Below are positions 35,781-45,387 of a stretch of 64,000 nucleotides of DNA, piece after piece. The DNA is from Azoarcus sp. KH32C (lineage in GTDB: Bacteria > Pseudomonadota > Gammaproteobacteria > Burkholderiales > Rhodocyclaceae). The translations under genes and the position numbers were made by a program. The notes under the pieces are model-generated. The model had not been told where the DNA came from and ran no database searches. It saw nothing but the letters and a program-made list of their open reading frames with translations. The first letter of the stretch is position 1; each line of letters opens with the position of its first letter. The stretch is from the NCBI RefSeq assembly GCF_000349945.1, contig NC_020516.1, positions 2,418,001 to 2,482,000 of the forward strand, read 5' to 3'.

Positions 35781-36605
35781 TCAGCCCGCGCCGGCGATCT
35801 CGCGAACCGTCGCGTCGATCAGCTTGCGTGCGATGCTGATGCGATGCGGCAGGCGGGGCAGGCGGTCGATCGGGAACCAGTCCACGGCCTCGATCTCGCC
35901 CGGCTGCGGAGTGAGCTCGCCGCCCGCGTAGTCGGCGGCAAAGGCGATCATCAGCGAATGCGGAAACGGCCAGGGCTGGCTACCGAAGTAGCGCAAGTTC
36001 GTCACCTCGACGCCGACCTCTTCGCGGGTTTCGCGTCGCACGGTCTCCTCGAGCGTTTCGCCCGGTTCGACGAAGCCGGCGAGCGCACTGAACATGTCCG
36101 GCGGAAACCGGGGCGAGCGTGCGAGCAGCAGCTCGTTGCCGCGGCGAATCAGCATCATCACGGCCGGGGACAGGCGCGGGTAGTGCGTCAGGCCGCAGCT
36201 GGGGCAGACCCGCGAACGCTCCGACGTGTGGAATTGCGTCGCGCTCCCGCAACGGCCGCAAAAACGGTGCGTGCCGTCCCATTCGAGGATCTGGGCCGCG
36301 CGGCCCGCGAGCGCGAAGTGCGTATCGTCGAGCTGCCCGAAGAGACTGCGCAGGTTCTGCCAGCGGCCTTGCGGAAGCTCCGCTTCGGCCGGCAACTCCG
36401 CGGCAAAGCAATGCTGTCCCTCCAAGTCCCCGAGGTAATGGGAGTTCTGCGGCGTGAGCGCCCAGCGCCCGAGATCGGCGCGCAGGGGCAGGCGCACGCC
36501 TTCGCCATCTTCGGCGACGAGCAGGACAGCGTCGTGAAAAAGAAACCAGAAATCATTGTCGTGGGCGCGATCGGGCGCGGTGAGGCCGGGCGAGAACGTC
36601 AGCAT
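35781..36605 (-). CDS. nudC: NADH pyrophosphatase / NAD-cap hydrolase NudC
   Basis: This 274-residue Nudix hydrolase splits NADH to NMNH and AMP and, in bacteria, removes NAD caps from RNA. The zinc ribbon CGRCGSATQF...CPSCGLTHYPR lies mid-protein. The Nudix box is GFVEPGETLEETVRRETREEVG, split over the usual 23 residues, and the NudC-specific SQPWPFPHSLM motif follows it. Normal length. It stands alone on the - strand, convergent with the aryl-CoA operon. Confidence 0.95.
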   Translation of the reverse strand: MLTFSPGLTAPDRAHDNDFWFLFHDAVLLVAEDGEGVRLPLRADLGRWALTPQNSHYLGDLEGQHCFAAELPAEAELPQGRWQNLRSLFGQLDDTHFALAGRAAQILEWDGTHRFCGRCGSATQFHTSERSRVCPSCGLTHYPRLSPAVMMLIRRGNELLLARSPRFPPDMFSALAGFVEPGETLEETVRRETREEVGVEVTNLRYFGSQPWPFPHSLMIAFAADYAGGELTPQPGEIEAVDWFPIDRLPRLPHRISIARKLIDATVREIAGAG

Positions 36606-36847
36606 TGGCAGTCGTCGAAGTCCGTGAGGGCTACTGGTTTTTCATGATGGGGTTTGTAACGAGCTTTCGCAACACGCGGATGGAGACGGGTGGACCTACC
36701 GTTTGGCGCGTATGCGCTGCGGCGCAATGGGGCGGCCGGCGACCGTTACCTCGCGTAACGATAGCGCGTGTCTTTTTGGGCTGACAGAAGGTCAAATCTG
36801 CATGCCCGAATGCAGCCCCTGCGCATTCGGCTTTTTGGAGACACAGC

Positions 36848-37624
36848 ATGAAGTATCGAATGAAGCGCCATCTTCTTTGCGCAGCGCTGATCGCCGCCCT
36901 CGGCGGCTCGGCCACGGTCGCAATGTCGCAAACCGCTTCCACCGATGTCGATCAGGCCGTAACGACGTTCGACCGTACCGCGAGTGCGTCCCCGACCCGT
37001 GCTGCAACCGATATGTCCAAGACCTTCTCGACCTTGACCGGGAGCGAAGCGAGCGCCCAGATCCTGATCGACGGCCTGCGGAGCGGCACGATCGTCACGC
37101 TCGATCCGGGCTCCGCGACGACGATTCCGGTGACGGTCACGCCGTCCGGCCCGATGGGCTACGGCAACGTATTCATCACGCTCGCACTGGCCCAGGCGAC
37201 GCTCACCCAGGCCGGTCTCACCGCTCCGACCGCGGCTGAACTGGCAGTCGCACTCAATGGCGGTACCTTGCAGATCAACGGCCAGCCGACGACCTTCCGC
37301 GGCGTCCTCGCGATGCGCGCTTCGGGCATGGGCTGGGGCCAGATCGCGAAGGAGTCGGGCTTCAACCTCGGAAAGGTCGTCAGCGAACTGAAGTCCGGCA
37401 ATGACCATCTCGCCAAATCGATCAAGGAGGGCAACGCCGGCAGCGAAAAATCGGCAGGCAAGTCGACGGACAAGGGCAACAACCGGCAGGCGGTCGACAC
37501 GTCCGACCGCGGCGGGCGTGTGGAGCGCTCCGAACGACCCGACAAGCCGGAACGGGCGGACAAGGCTGAACGCCCGGAGCGCCCTGACCGGCCCGAAAAA
37601 CCGGATCACCCCGGCAAGGGATAA
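36848..37624 (+). CDS. Secreted hypothetical protein with charged proline-rich tail
   Basis: This 258-residue protein has a clear Sec signal peptide (LLCAALIAALGGSATVAMSQ). The middle holds a Ser/Thr/Ala-rich domain with GYGNVFITLALAQATL and MRASGMGWGQIAKESGFNLGK. The last 75 residues are a low-complexity Arg/Lys/Glu/Asp/Pro tail with repeats such as ERPDKPERADK. Homologues of this shape occur as unnamed periplasmic proteins. I do not recognise a function. A GGAG site lies 8 bases before ATG. The 242 bases upstream, shared with the divergent nudC, show no other gene. Confidence 0.75.
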   Translation: MKYRMKRHLLCAALIAALGGSATVAMSQTASTDVDQAVTTFDRTASASPTRAATDMSKTFSTLTGSEASAQILIDGLRSGTIVTLDPGSATTIPVTVTPSGPMGYGNVFITLALAQATLTQAGLTAPTAAELAVALNGGTLQINGQPTTFRGVLAMRASGMGWGQIAKESGFNLGKVVSELKSGNDHLAKSIKEGNAGSEKSAGKSTDKGNNRQAVDTSDRGGRVERSERPDKPERADKAERPERPDRPEKPDHPGKG

Positions 37625-37839
37625 TCAAATTGAATGCGGTGCGCCGCAGTCCCGCGTCGTGCCGCTTTCCTTTTTGGGACCCAGTGTATGGGGCCTGTCG
37701 AGCGCGTCTCCGCCGTCCCGAATCCCGATTTTCAGGTATGGCACACGTCGACGGATATCTGTTTAAATCTTCTGATAATTATCAATACAGATAATCCGGG
37801 TGGCGCGTAGAACAACCGGTTCAGGAGGAGGGCCAGGCA

Positions 37840-39516
<1,677 letters not shown>

Positions 39517-39537
39517 TCCCCCGGAGGAGGATCGCCG

Positions 39538-39960
39538 TCACTTCACGGTGATGGTGATCTTCCTCGACTTGACCGGCGGGTTGTGGGGGATGTGCTTGTC
39601 GTCGCCCATCAGAAGCTGCAGCGTGTGCTTGCCGGGCGGTAGATCGATCGTTGTTTCCGTTTCGCCTGCACCGAAGTGCAGGTGATTGCGATCGGACGGA
39701 ATCTCGGCGTCCATCGACGGCAGCTCGGTATCGATCAGCAGGTGATGGTGGCCGGTGTTCGGAAATTCGACGCCTTTCGGCGCAACGCCCATATTGCGCA
39801 GGCCGAACCAGACCTTGAAGGGTTTGCCGGCGGGCATCGCCTGGCCGTCCACGGGCCAGCCGATATAGAGGTAGGCGTTTGCTGGGGCGGGGGTGCTGCC
39901 GGCATTGGCACAAGTGGCAAGCAGCAAAGCCGAGATGGCGACGGCGAGTGGCTTGAACAT
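39538..39960 (-). CDS. DUF4399 periplasmic protein, copy 2
   Basis: This 140-residue secreted protein has a signal peptide (MFKPLAVAISALLLATCANA). The mature part is a DUF4399 domain with NTGHHHLLID, IPSDRNHLHFGAGETE and LPPGKHTLQLLMGDDKH. The clustered histidines suggest metal binding, but function is unknown. It is a tandem paralogue of the next gene upstream, 29 bases away, so both are co-transcribed. ATG 39960 has a GGGAG site and starts the signal peptide, unlike the longer in-frame start. Confidence 0.85.
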   Translation of the reverse strand: MFKPLAVAISALLLATCANAGSTPAPANAYLYIGWPVDGQAMPAGKPFKVWFGLRNMGVAPKGVEFPNTGHHHLLIDTELPSMDAEIPSDRNHLHFGAGETETTIDLPPGKHTLQLLMGDDKHIPHNPPVKSRKITITVK

Positions 39961-39989
39961 GATCTGCTCCCGGTGTCTTTCGGCGTGGG

Positions 39990-40415
39990 TCAACGCACGG
40001 TGATCGAAATCGGCTTCGAATACACGGGGGGATCGTGCGGGACGTGCTTATGGTCGCCCAGCAGCAGTTGCAGCGTGTGCTTGCCCGGCGGGAGTTCGAT
40101 GCGGGCCTCGGTCTCGCCGGCACCGAAGTGCAGGTGGTTCCGGTCGGACGGAATATCGGCGTCCATCGGCGGCAAGCTGGTATCGATCAGCAGGTGATGA
40201 TGGCCGACGTTGGGTTTTTCGACGCCTTTCGGGCAGATGCCCATATTGCGCAGCCCCATGCGGACCCAAAGCTTGCCGCCGGTGATGACGGCACCATCGG
40301 GCGGCCAGATGATGTAGGCCTCGGCATTGGCCGGTGATGGCGTGCCCGCGGCAAACGCGGGTGCGACGCTCAGGATCGCCGCAGTCAGCGCGGCAAGCTT
40401 GATTCCCCTCGTCAT
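39990..40415 (-). CDS. DUF4399 periplasmic protein, copy 1
   Basis: This 141-residue secreted protein has a signal peptide (MTRGIKLAALTAAILSVAPAFA) and a DUF4399 domain closely similar to its neighbour (VGHHHLLID, IPSDRNHLHFGAGETE, LPPGKHTLQLLLGDHKH). An AAGGAGGGG ribosome site fixes ATG 40415. The pair arose by local duplication. The 296 bases between this start and the FGE-like gene at 40712 hold the divergent promoter region and no gene I can support. Confidence 0.86.
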   Translation of the reverse strand: MTRGIKLAALTAAILSVAPAFAAGTPSPANAEAYIIWPPDGAVITGGKLWVRMGLRNMGICPKGVEKPNVGHHHLLIDTSLPPMDADIPSDRNHLHFGAGETEARIELPPGKHTLQLLLGDHKHVPHDPPVYSKPISITVR

Positions 40416-40711
40416 GTTGCCCCTCCTTCGCCAGAAACGTCTGACGTGGCCGCGCCCGGGCAAGAGCGGCATGCGATCCGCCGAGCCGGCTACGAATCCA
40501 GATTAGGACGGAACTTGCGGGAAAGATACATATAATGAACTCAGATATGGCGGACCCTTGACGTTCTGAGGTAAAACGAAGAACGATGCAGGTTCTGCCC
40601 GTGTCTTACTCCGCGCGGCTGCCCGTGGGAGGGCAGGGAGGACACCTGCGGCGCCGAAGATTTTCGTATTCGCGAGAGCCTGCTCAACTGCCAAGCAAAA
40701 GGGGGCCGAAC

Positions 40712-41830
40712 GTGTGGCGAAAACTGCTCATCATCGGAGTGTTGGGAGCCTGTGCCGGTACCGTCGTCGAGGCGGGGATCCTGCCGAAGGACACGGCGGA
40801 GCAATACGAGCTCACGTTCTGGGAATCGGTCAAGGACAGCGAGCACGTCAGCGATTACGAAGCCTACCTGAAGGCCTACCCGAACGGCCGCTTTGCCGCG
40901 CTCGCGCGGGCACGCATCGAACGGCTGCGCGCGGCGTCGAAGCAGGGCGAGCCGGCGGCGCCGGCCGAGAAGCCCCGTCCTGCACCGGCCACTCCGCCGG
41001 CCGTTGAGAAACCGCGCCCCGCGCCCACCCCGCCGCCCGCGCCGGAGAAACCGCGTCCAGCATCTCCGGCACCGGCTGCTGCGGGCACCGGGGCGGCTGG
41101 CGCTGCGGCGGCGCTCGGCGAAAGCAAGGATTGCCCGACCTGTCCCGTCATGGTCTCGCTGCCCAAGGGCGAGTTCGTGATGGGGAGCAATACCGACGAT
41201 CCGAGCGAGCGCCCCGCGCATCCAGTGGCGATCCCGCATCCGTTCGCGATCGGCAAGTTCGAGGTGACGAACGAGCAATGGGCTGCATGCGTCGAGGCCG
41301 GCGCTTGCCCGAAACTTGGCAGCGAGTCGAATGCCGTCAAGAACGGACCGGTGCGGGACGTGAGCTGGGACGATGCACAGCAGTACGTCAAATGGCTGAG
41401 CAAGACGAGCGGCAAGTCCTATCGGCTGCCGACCGAGGCGGAATGGGAGTTCGCGATCCGTGCTGGCACGGCGACGCGCTACTGGTGGGGCGGCCAGATG
41501 AAGACCGGCAATGCGAACTGCAAGGACTGCGGCGACCCCTCGCGTCCCGAGGGGCCCGCACCCGTCGGGTCCTTCGCCGCCAACCCCTATGGCCTGCATG
41601 ACATGAACGGCAGCGTGTGGGAGTGGGTGAGCGACTGCTGGCACAACTCGTTCAAGGGGGCGCCCGCGGATGGCCGGTCATGGGACGAGAACGATTGCCG
41701 GGTGCGTGTGATCCGCGGCGGATCGTGGCGAGACGGTGCGGATTACATGACCTCGTCGACGCGCTTCAAGTACGACGCCAGCGTACGCCACTCGCAGAAT
41801 GGCTTCCGGGTCGCGCGCGACGCGAAGTAG
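40712..41830 (+). CDS. Secreted FGE/SUMF1-like pseudoenzyme
   Basis: This 372-residue protein has an N-terminal hydrophobic signal (WRKLLIIGVLGACAG), a FWESVKDSEHVSDYEAYLKA motif common in proteins linked to signalling kinases, an Ala/Pro-rich linker, and a formylglycine-generating-enzyme fold (MGSNTDDPSERPAHPV, YRLPTEAEWEFAIRAGT, NGSVWEWVSDCW, RGGSW). In catalytic FGEs the RGGS motif is followed by a Cys pair. Here residues 336-345 read GGSWRDGADY, so the catalytic cysteines are missing and a binding or structural role is likely. GTG 40712 after AAAAGGGGG gives the signal peptide at once. It is convergent with the kinase gene, which suggests a linked envelope sensor (inference). Confidence 0.8.
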   Translation: MWRKLLIIGVLGACAGTVVEAGILPKDTAEQYELTFWESVKDSEHVSDYEAYLKAYPNGRFAALARARIERLRAASKQGEPAAPAEKPRPAPATPPAVEKPRPAPTPPPAPEKPRPASPAPAAAGTGAAGAAAALGESKDCPTCPVMVSLPKGEFVMGSNTDDPSERPAHPVAIPHPFAIGKFEVTNEQWAACVEAGACPKLGSESNAVKNGPVRDVSWDDAQQYVKWLSKTSGKSYRLPTEAEWEFAIRAGTATRYWWGGQMKTGNANCKDCGDPSRPEGPAPVGSFAANPYGLHDMNGSVWEWVSDCWHNSFKGAPADGRSWDENDCRVRVIRGGSWRDGADYMTSSTRFKYDASVRHSQNGFRVARDAK

Positions 41831-41845
41831 GGCTGCCTGCGTTGT

Positions 41846-43909
41846 TCAGCGCCCGCGCGGCTTCGTCGTGATCTGGACGAAATCGGCGGAGATGCGGTCC
41901 TGGCCGTACTTCGCTGCGATGTCCCGCAACCGCTGATCGACGGCGCGCAGGTAGTCCGGTCTGGATTCGGACGCCGGACGCAGCCCATCGAAAAGCGGTA
42001 CGGGGGTAATCAGCAGGACGATCATCTCGGTGCCGAAGGGCTTGGAGATCGTCCATCCCGCCAGCGTGCCGATGGTGGCAGTGTAGTTCGGCGGCGCCTG
42101 ATTGGCTTTCGATCGGCTGCTCGGGACAAGGTGGACGACGCTGCCGTCCAGTACCTGGTAATCCACGTAGACATAGGACTCGTAGCCGGGCGTCGTGATG
42201 TCGGCGACGAGCGAATCGCCCTCGGTCAGCACGCCGCCCGTGGCATGCATCCGGATCGAGGCCAGACGGCCGCTTTGCCGGTTGCGGACCCAGTAGGGCG
42301 CGAGCGCTTCGATGACGCCGCACTTGTCGTCGGAGACTTCCTGCAACTCGGCGTTCAGCGTCGTGACGCCCGGAATCGCGCTCAAATCCTTCTTCAGTCG
42401 CGCAGCGCCGACGCGTTCGGGAAGGAAGCCCTGGACCTGGAGCGTGTGTTCGCTGACCGATGCGGTCAGTGCCGAGCAGGGCACCTGTGCGAGCACCGGC
42501 GTCACCCCCGACAGCGAAAGCGTCGGGACCGGAGGGGGTGCCGCAGGGGCGGGCGCGGGTGCCGTGGCCGCCGGAGCGGGCCCTTCCTCCTTCGGTGTGC
42601 TCGCGGCTGGCGCTGTTGCCGGTTTCTCCGGTGTTGCCGGACTGACCGGGCTCTCCGGCGATTCCCGGAGGTAGGCGAACAGCGCCGCTGCGAGCGCGAT
42701 CGTTATGAGGCTGGCCATACCCATTGCGACCGGCATTCCAACGCTGCGCTCGCCCCGCATGCCCCGGAGAAACTCCGTGACGGTAGGCGTGCGCGACTGG
42801 CGGTCGAATGACAAGCCGCTCCGCAAGGCCCGCCACTGCATCGAAGGCAGGTTTTTCGGGCGTTGCGGCTTCAGGCCGGCATCGCGTGCCTGGGTGGCCG
42901 GTACGCGCCCGAAGGGATGCGTGCCGGTCAACAGTTCGTAGGTGATGCAGGCCAGCGCGTAGATGTCGTCGCGCGGGTCCGGTTCGCGGTGCTCGAGGAT
43001 CTCCGGGCTCGCGTAGGCGGGCGTCAGGCCGCCCAGACTGCCGGCATCGAAGACCGTGGCTTCGGTTTCTTCCTCGGACTTGCGGAAGACGCGTGCGATG
43101 CCGAAGTCGATGATCTTCACCTGACCGCTGTCCGTCAGGAAGACGTTTGCGGGCTTGAAGTCGCAGTGCACGAAGCCGCGCTCATGCGCGTAGGCGAGCG
43201 CATTGGCCATGCCGGTGATGATCTTCAACGCATCCGGGTAGCGCAAGCCCTTGAAATCCTGCGAGTGCAGCAGACGGCTCAAGGGCTTGCCGCAGAGGTA
43301 TTCCATCGTCAGGAAGACCATCGGGCCGTCGCGGTCGAAGTCGTACACGGTGACGATGTTCGGGTGCGCCAGCGTCTGCGCCTTCTTCGCTTCGCGCTGC
43401 AGGGCGATCAGCGATTTCGGATGCCCACGGAACTGGACGTTCAGGATCTTGATGGCGATGTACGGGTTGCGGTCGGACGCTTCGAGCTTTCGCAGATCCA
43501 GTGCCTTGTACACCGTGCCCATGCCGCCGAAGCCGACGCATTCCTCGAGCCGGAAGCGGCCCTTGATCGTTTCGCCGACGCCTTTCAGCCGCTCGGGATC
43601 GGAATCCGGCAAGGTGTGGCCGGAATCGCTTTCGACCGCAAGATGGGGCTCGGGCGTGACGAGCATGCGCGTCTGGTCAAGCTTGGCCGGCCCCGGCTGC
43701 GGTTCAGCGAGGTTTTCGATGCGTCGATGCACCTCGGCATAGACGTCGGCCGGGAGCGGAAACTTGGTGTGTTCCTCGCTGAGCACTTCGAGAAGCTGCG
43801 TGTAGTCGGTCTTCTCGGAAGCCAACGCGCGGTCGACCTGCGCGAAGAACTCGTTGGGTGACAGTCCCCCGGCGTGAAAGGCGTGAATCGCGTGCGACAG
43901 ACTTGCCAT
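41846..43909 (-). CDS. Membrane Ser/Thr protein kinase with C-terminal DUF4384 domain
   Basis: This 687-residue Hanks-type kinase has an N-terminal helical segment (about 1-100), a glycine loop starting at G126 (GFGGMGTVYKA), catalytic lysine in YIAIKILN, catalytic loop HCDFKPAN (H248, so a non-RD kinase with Cys in place of Arg), DFGIARV and YASPEILE. A transmembrane helix (MASLITIALAAALFAYL) is followed by a Pro/Ala linker and a periplasmic part ending in a DUF4384-like domain (GDSLVADI, YVYVDYQVLDGSVVHL). It would sense the envelope and phosphorylate threonines read by the FHA proteins of this cluster. The PP2C gene at 57.9 kb is its likely opponent. ATG 43909 has GAGGGGAAG. Confidence 0.88.
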   Translation of the reverse strand: MASLSHAIHAFHAGGLSPNEFFAQVDRALASEKTDYTQLLEVLSEEHTKFPLPADVYAEVHRRIENLAEPQPGPAKLDQTRMLVTPEPHLAVESDSGHTLPDSDPERLKGVGETIKGRFRLEECVGFGGMGTVYKALDLRKLEASDRNPYIAIKILNVQFRGHPKSLIALQREAKKAQTLAHPNIVTVYDFDRDGPMVFLTMEYLCGKPLSRLLHSQDFKGLRYPDALKIITGMANALAYAHERGFVHCDFKPANVFLTDSGQVKIIDFGIARVFRKSEEETEATVFDAGSLGGLTPAYASPEILEHREPDPRDDIYALACITYELLTGTHPFGRVPATQARDAGLKPQRPKNLPSMQWRALRSGLSFDRQSRTPTVTEFLRGMRGERSVGMPVAMGMASLITIALAAALFAYLRESPESPVSPATPEKPATAPAASTPKEEGPAPAATAPAPAPAAPPPVPTLSLSGVTPVLAQVPCSALTASVSEHTLQVQGFLPERVGAARLKKDLSAIPGVTTLNAELQEVSDDKCGVIEALAPYWVRNRQSGRLASIRMHATGGVLTEGDSLVADITTPGYESYVYVDYQVLDGSVVHLVPSSRSKANQAPPNYTATIGTLAGWTISKPFGTEMIVLLITPVPLFDGLRPASESRPDYLRAVDQRLRDIAAKYGQDRISADFVQITTKPRGR

Positions 43910-43929
43910 GCACTTCCCCTCGGTTGGGG

Positions 43930-43953
43930 CGGCATTGCCGCGCGGCAATGCCG
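43930..43953. promoter_or_regulatory. Perfect 24-bp palindrome ahead of the kinase gene
   Basis: CGGCATTGCCGC followed by GCGGCAATGCCG forms a perfect 24-base palindrome, 20 bases upstream of the kinase ATG on the - strand. It can be an operator for a dimeric regulator or a strong 5' hairpin in the kinase messenger. Confidence 0.6.
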
Positions 43954-44046
43954 AATCGGAGCTTCCAAGAAAAATATAGCCCATATCGATGGGCTTGGTA
44001 CGGGCTGGCGTGTGCTAGAGCGATTGTCGGCGCGGCTGCGGGGCAG

Positions 44047-44069
44047 GGTGTTGCTGTCGGGCAGACAGC
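44047..44069 (+). promoter_or_regulatory. Candidate upstream activator site of peptide operon 1
   Basis: GGTGTTG-N9-AGACAGC lies 140 bases before the GG of the sigma54 promoter at 44207. The same half site GGTGTTG with a perfect partner CAACACC after 9 bases lies 139 bases before the twin promoter at 60084. It is the best candidate binding site for the sigma54 activator encoded at 56581. The rest of the 387-base gap between kinase and first peptide gene shows no gene. Confidence 0.55.
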
Positions 44070-44206
44070 TTTTCGGAAATCTGTTGGGCGCCGCCCATCG
44101 GTTCCTCTCGCTGCCGGGCGAGCGCAATGGCCTGGAATCCGGCGTTAATTTATAAAACTCAGCGTTTTCAATATGTTGTGTATTTTTGGTGCGCCTTGAT
44201 CAAAGG

Positions 44207-44223
44207 CTGGCACGGTCTCTGCG
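44207..44223 (+). promoter_or_regulatory. Sigma54 promoter of peptide operon 1
   Basis: CTGGCACGGTCTCTGCG matches the -24/-12 consensus YTGGCACG-N4-TTGC with one change (CTGC), and GG and GC are separated by the required 10 bases. The same 22 bases from 44207 to 44228 recur exactly ahead of peptide operon 2 on the - strand. The predicted transcript starts near 44234, some 63 bases before the first peptide gene. Confidence 0.85.
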
Positions 44224-44232
44224 ATAGGTGTC

Positions 44233-44255
44233 TCGAGCGCGGCGAAAGTGCTCGA
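44233..44255 (+). promoter_or_regulatory. 5'-terminal stem-loop of peptide operon 1 leader
   Basis: TCGAGC (44233-44238) pairs with GCTCGA (44250-44255) around an 11-base loop containing GCGAAA, right at the predicted transcript start. An equivalent stem-loop with altered but still pairing bases occurs in operon 2 at 60038-60057, which supports a role in RNA stability or translation. Confidence 0.55.
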
Positions 44256-44296
44256 AGCAAATCCCAAATCAGTGAATCACCCCAAGGAGAACTGCC

Positions 44297-44587
44297 ATGG
44301 AAACCCTGAAGATCAATGACCTGCCGATGACCGAAGAACTGGACCGCAAGGCGATGGGCGATGTGCGCGGCGGAATGCTCGCCATCTACCCGCTGTACCC
44401 CTGGTACGGCTACGCCGACCTGTCCAGCAAGGACTCCTCGTTCAACGCCGCGCAACTGATCAACCAGGGCCAAAGCGTCACGACCAACGTCGGCAACAAC
44501 GTCGCGGTGCTTGGCGGTTTCGCCTCCCCGTCGGTGCCGGTGACTGCGACGCAGAACGCCAGCATCAGCAACAACGTGAATTTCTGA
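44297..44587 (+). CDS. Double-glycine leader peptide 1
   Basis: This is a 96-residue secreted-peptide precursor. Residues 1-26 (METLKINDLPMTEEL..., ending MGDVRGG) match the leader shared by seven genes in this region. Cleavage after GG by the C39 domain of the exporter at 53.5 kb would release a 70-residue product. The product starts with an aromatic stretch (YPLYPWYGYADL) and ends in a conserved Asn-rich part (TNVGNNVAVLGGFASPS... ATQNASISNNVNF). It has no cysteine, and no modifying enzyme is encoded nearby. AAGGAGAACTGCC precedes ATG. It is the first gene after the sigma54 promoter. Biological activity is unknown: toxin, signal or matrix protein are all open. Confidence 0.85.
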   Translation: METLKINDLPMTEELDRKAMGDVRGGMLAIYPLYPWYGYADLSSKDSSFNAAQLINQGQSVTTNVGNNVAVLGGFASPSVPVTATQNASISNNVNF

Positions 44588-44591
44588 TCCA
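44489..44591 (+). repeat. 103-bp perfect direct repeat in peptide genes 1 and 2
   Basis: Bases 44489-44591 are identical to 44824-44926 (offset 335), covering the 3' part of the peptide genes and the first bases after their stops. Gene 3 shares a further 54-base identical block with gene 2 in the leader region (44632-44685 and 44969-45022). This points to very recent tandem duplication or gene conversion. Confidence 0.9.
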
Positions 44592-44625
44592 TCGATTTCT
44601 GATCGACCCCAACCGGAGAACTGCC

Positions 44626-44922
44626 ATGAGCACCCTGATGATCAACGACCTCCCGATGAGCGAAGAACTGAGCGCCAAGAGCATGGGCGCGGTACGCGGC
44701 GGGATGATTTACGGCATGCCCTTCGCCCCCTTCTATTGGGGCGGTTACACCGACGCCTCGGTGAAGAACGAGTCCTTCAACGCCCTGCAGCAGATCAACC
44801 AGGGGCAGAACGTCGCGACCAATGTCGGCAACAACGTCGCGGTGCTTGGCGGTTTCGCCTCCCCGTCGGTGCCGGTGACTGCGACGCAGAACGCCAGCAT
44901 CAGCAACAACGTGAATTTCTGA
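44626..44922 (+). CDS. Double-glycine leader peptide 2
   Basis: This 98-residue precursor has a 26-residue leader ending SMGAVRGG and a 72-residue mature part. The N-terminal region (MIYGMPFAPFYWGGYTDAS) differs from peptide 1, while the last 42 residues, from TNVGNN on, are the same. It contains no cysteine. It lies 38 bases after peptide 1 with CCGGAGAACTGCC ahead of ATG, the same ribosome site as peptide 3. Same export and processing route inferred. Confidence 0.85.
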   Translation: MSTLMINDLPMSEELSAKSMGAVRGGMIYGMPFAPFYWGGYTDASVKNESFNALQQINQGQNVATNVGNNVAVLGGFASPSVPVTATQNASISNNVNF

Positions 44923-44959
44923 TCCACCGATTCCTGATCGACCCAACCGGAGAACTGCC

Positions 44960-45259
44960 ATGACCACCACCCTGATGATCAACGACCTCCCGATGAGCGA
45001 AGAACTGAGCGCCAAGAGCATGAGCGCCGTGCGCGGCGGGATGACGCTCGACATGCCCTTCGTCCCCTTCTACTGGGGCGGCTACACCGACGCGTCCGTG
45101 AAGAACTCGTCTTTCAACGCCCTGCAACAGATCAACCAGGGGCAGACCGTCGGGACGAACGTCGGCAACAACGTCGCGGTGCTGGGCGGCTTCGCCAGCC
45201 CCTCGGTCCCGGTGACTGCGACGCAGAACGGCACGATCGCCAACGACGTGCACTTCTGA
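44960..45259 (+). CDS. Double-glycine leader peptide 3
   Basis: This 99-residue precursor has a 27-residue leader (one extra Thr after Met) ending SMSAVRGG and a 72-residue mature part (MTLDMPFVPFYWGGYTDAS... ending ATQNGTIANDVHF). It is a close copy of peptide 2 with scattered changes in the C-terminal segment. It lies 37 bases after peptide 2. The 128 bases that follow, up to the HD-GYP gene, contain an imperfect GCCTGC/GCAGGC stem (about 45269-45303) that could reduce read-through to the secretion genes. Confidence 0.85.
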   Translation: MTTTLMINDLPMSEELSAKSMSAVRGGMTLDMPFVPFYWGGYTDASVKNSSFNALQQINQGQTVGTNVGNNVAVLGGFASPSVPVTATQNGTIANDVHF

Positions 45260-45387
45260 TGACTCCCCGCCTGCGGCGGCGGCATGAGCCTCCGCTGCAG
45301 GCAGCGAACCGGAACCGGCCCCCTCGTCCAATGTCGAAGTTCAATGGAATTTTCTGTCCACGTCCGGCAAGCGCGGGGGGAGGGGGA

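Noticed and set aside
40504..40518. Third sigma54 promoter ahead of the FGE-like gene
   Set aside because: TAGGACG-GAAC-TTGC has the -12 element but lacks the essential GG at -24. It lies about 190 bases from the start codon.
44297..45259. Lanthipeptide or other modified RiPP precursors
   Set aside because: No cysteine in any mature part and no LanM, YcaO, radical-SAM or methyltransferase gene in the neighbourhood. The FGE-like protein lacks its catalytic cysteines.
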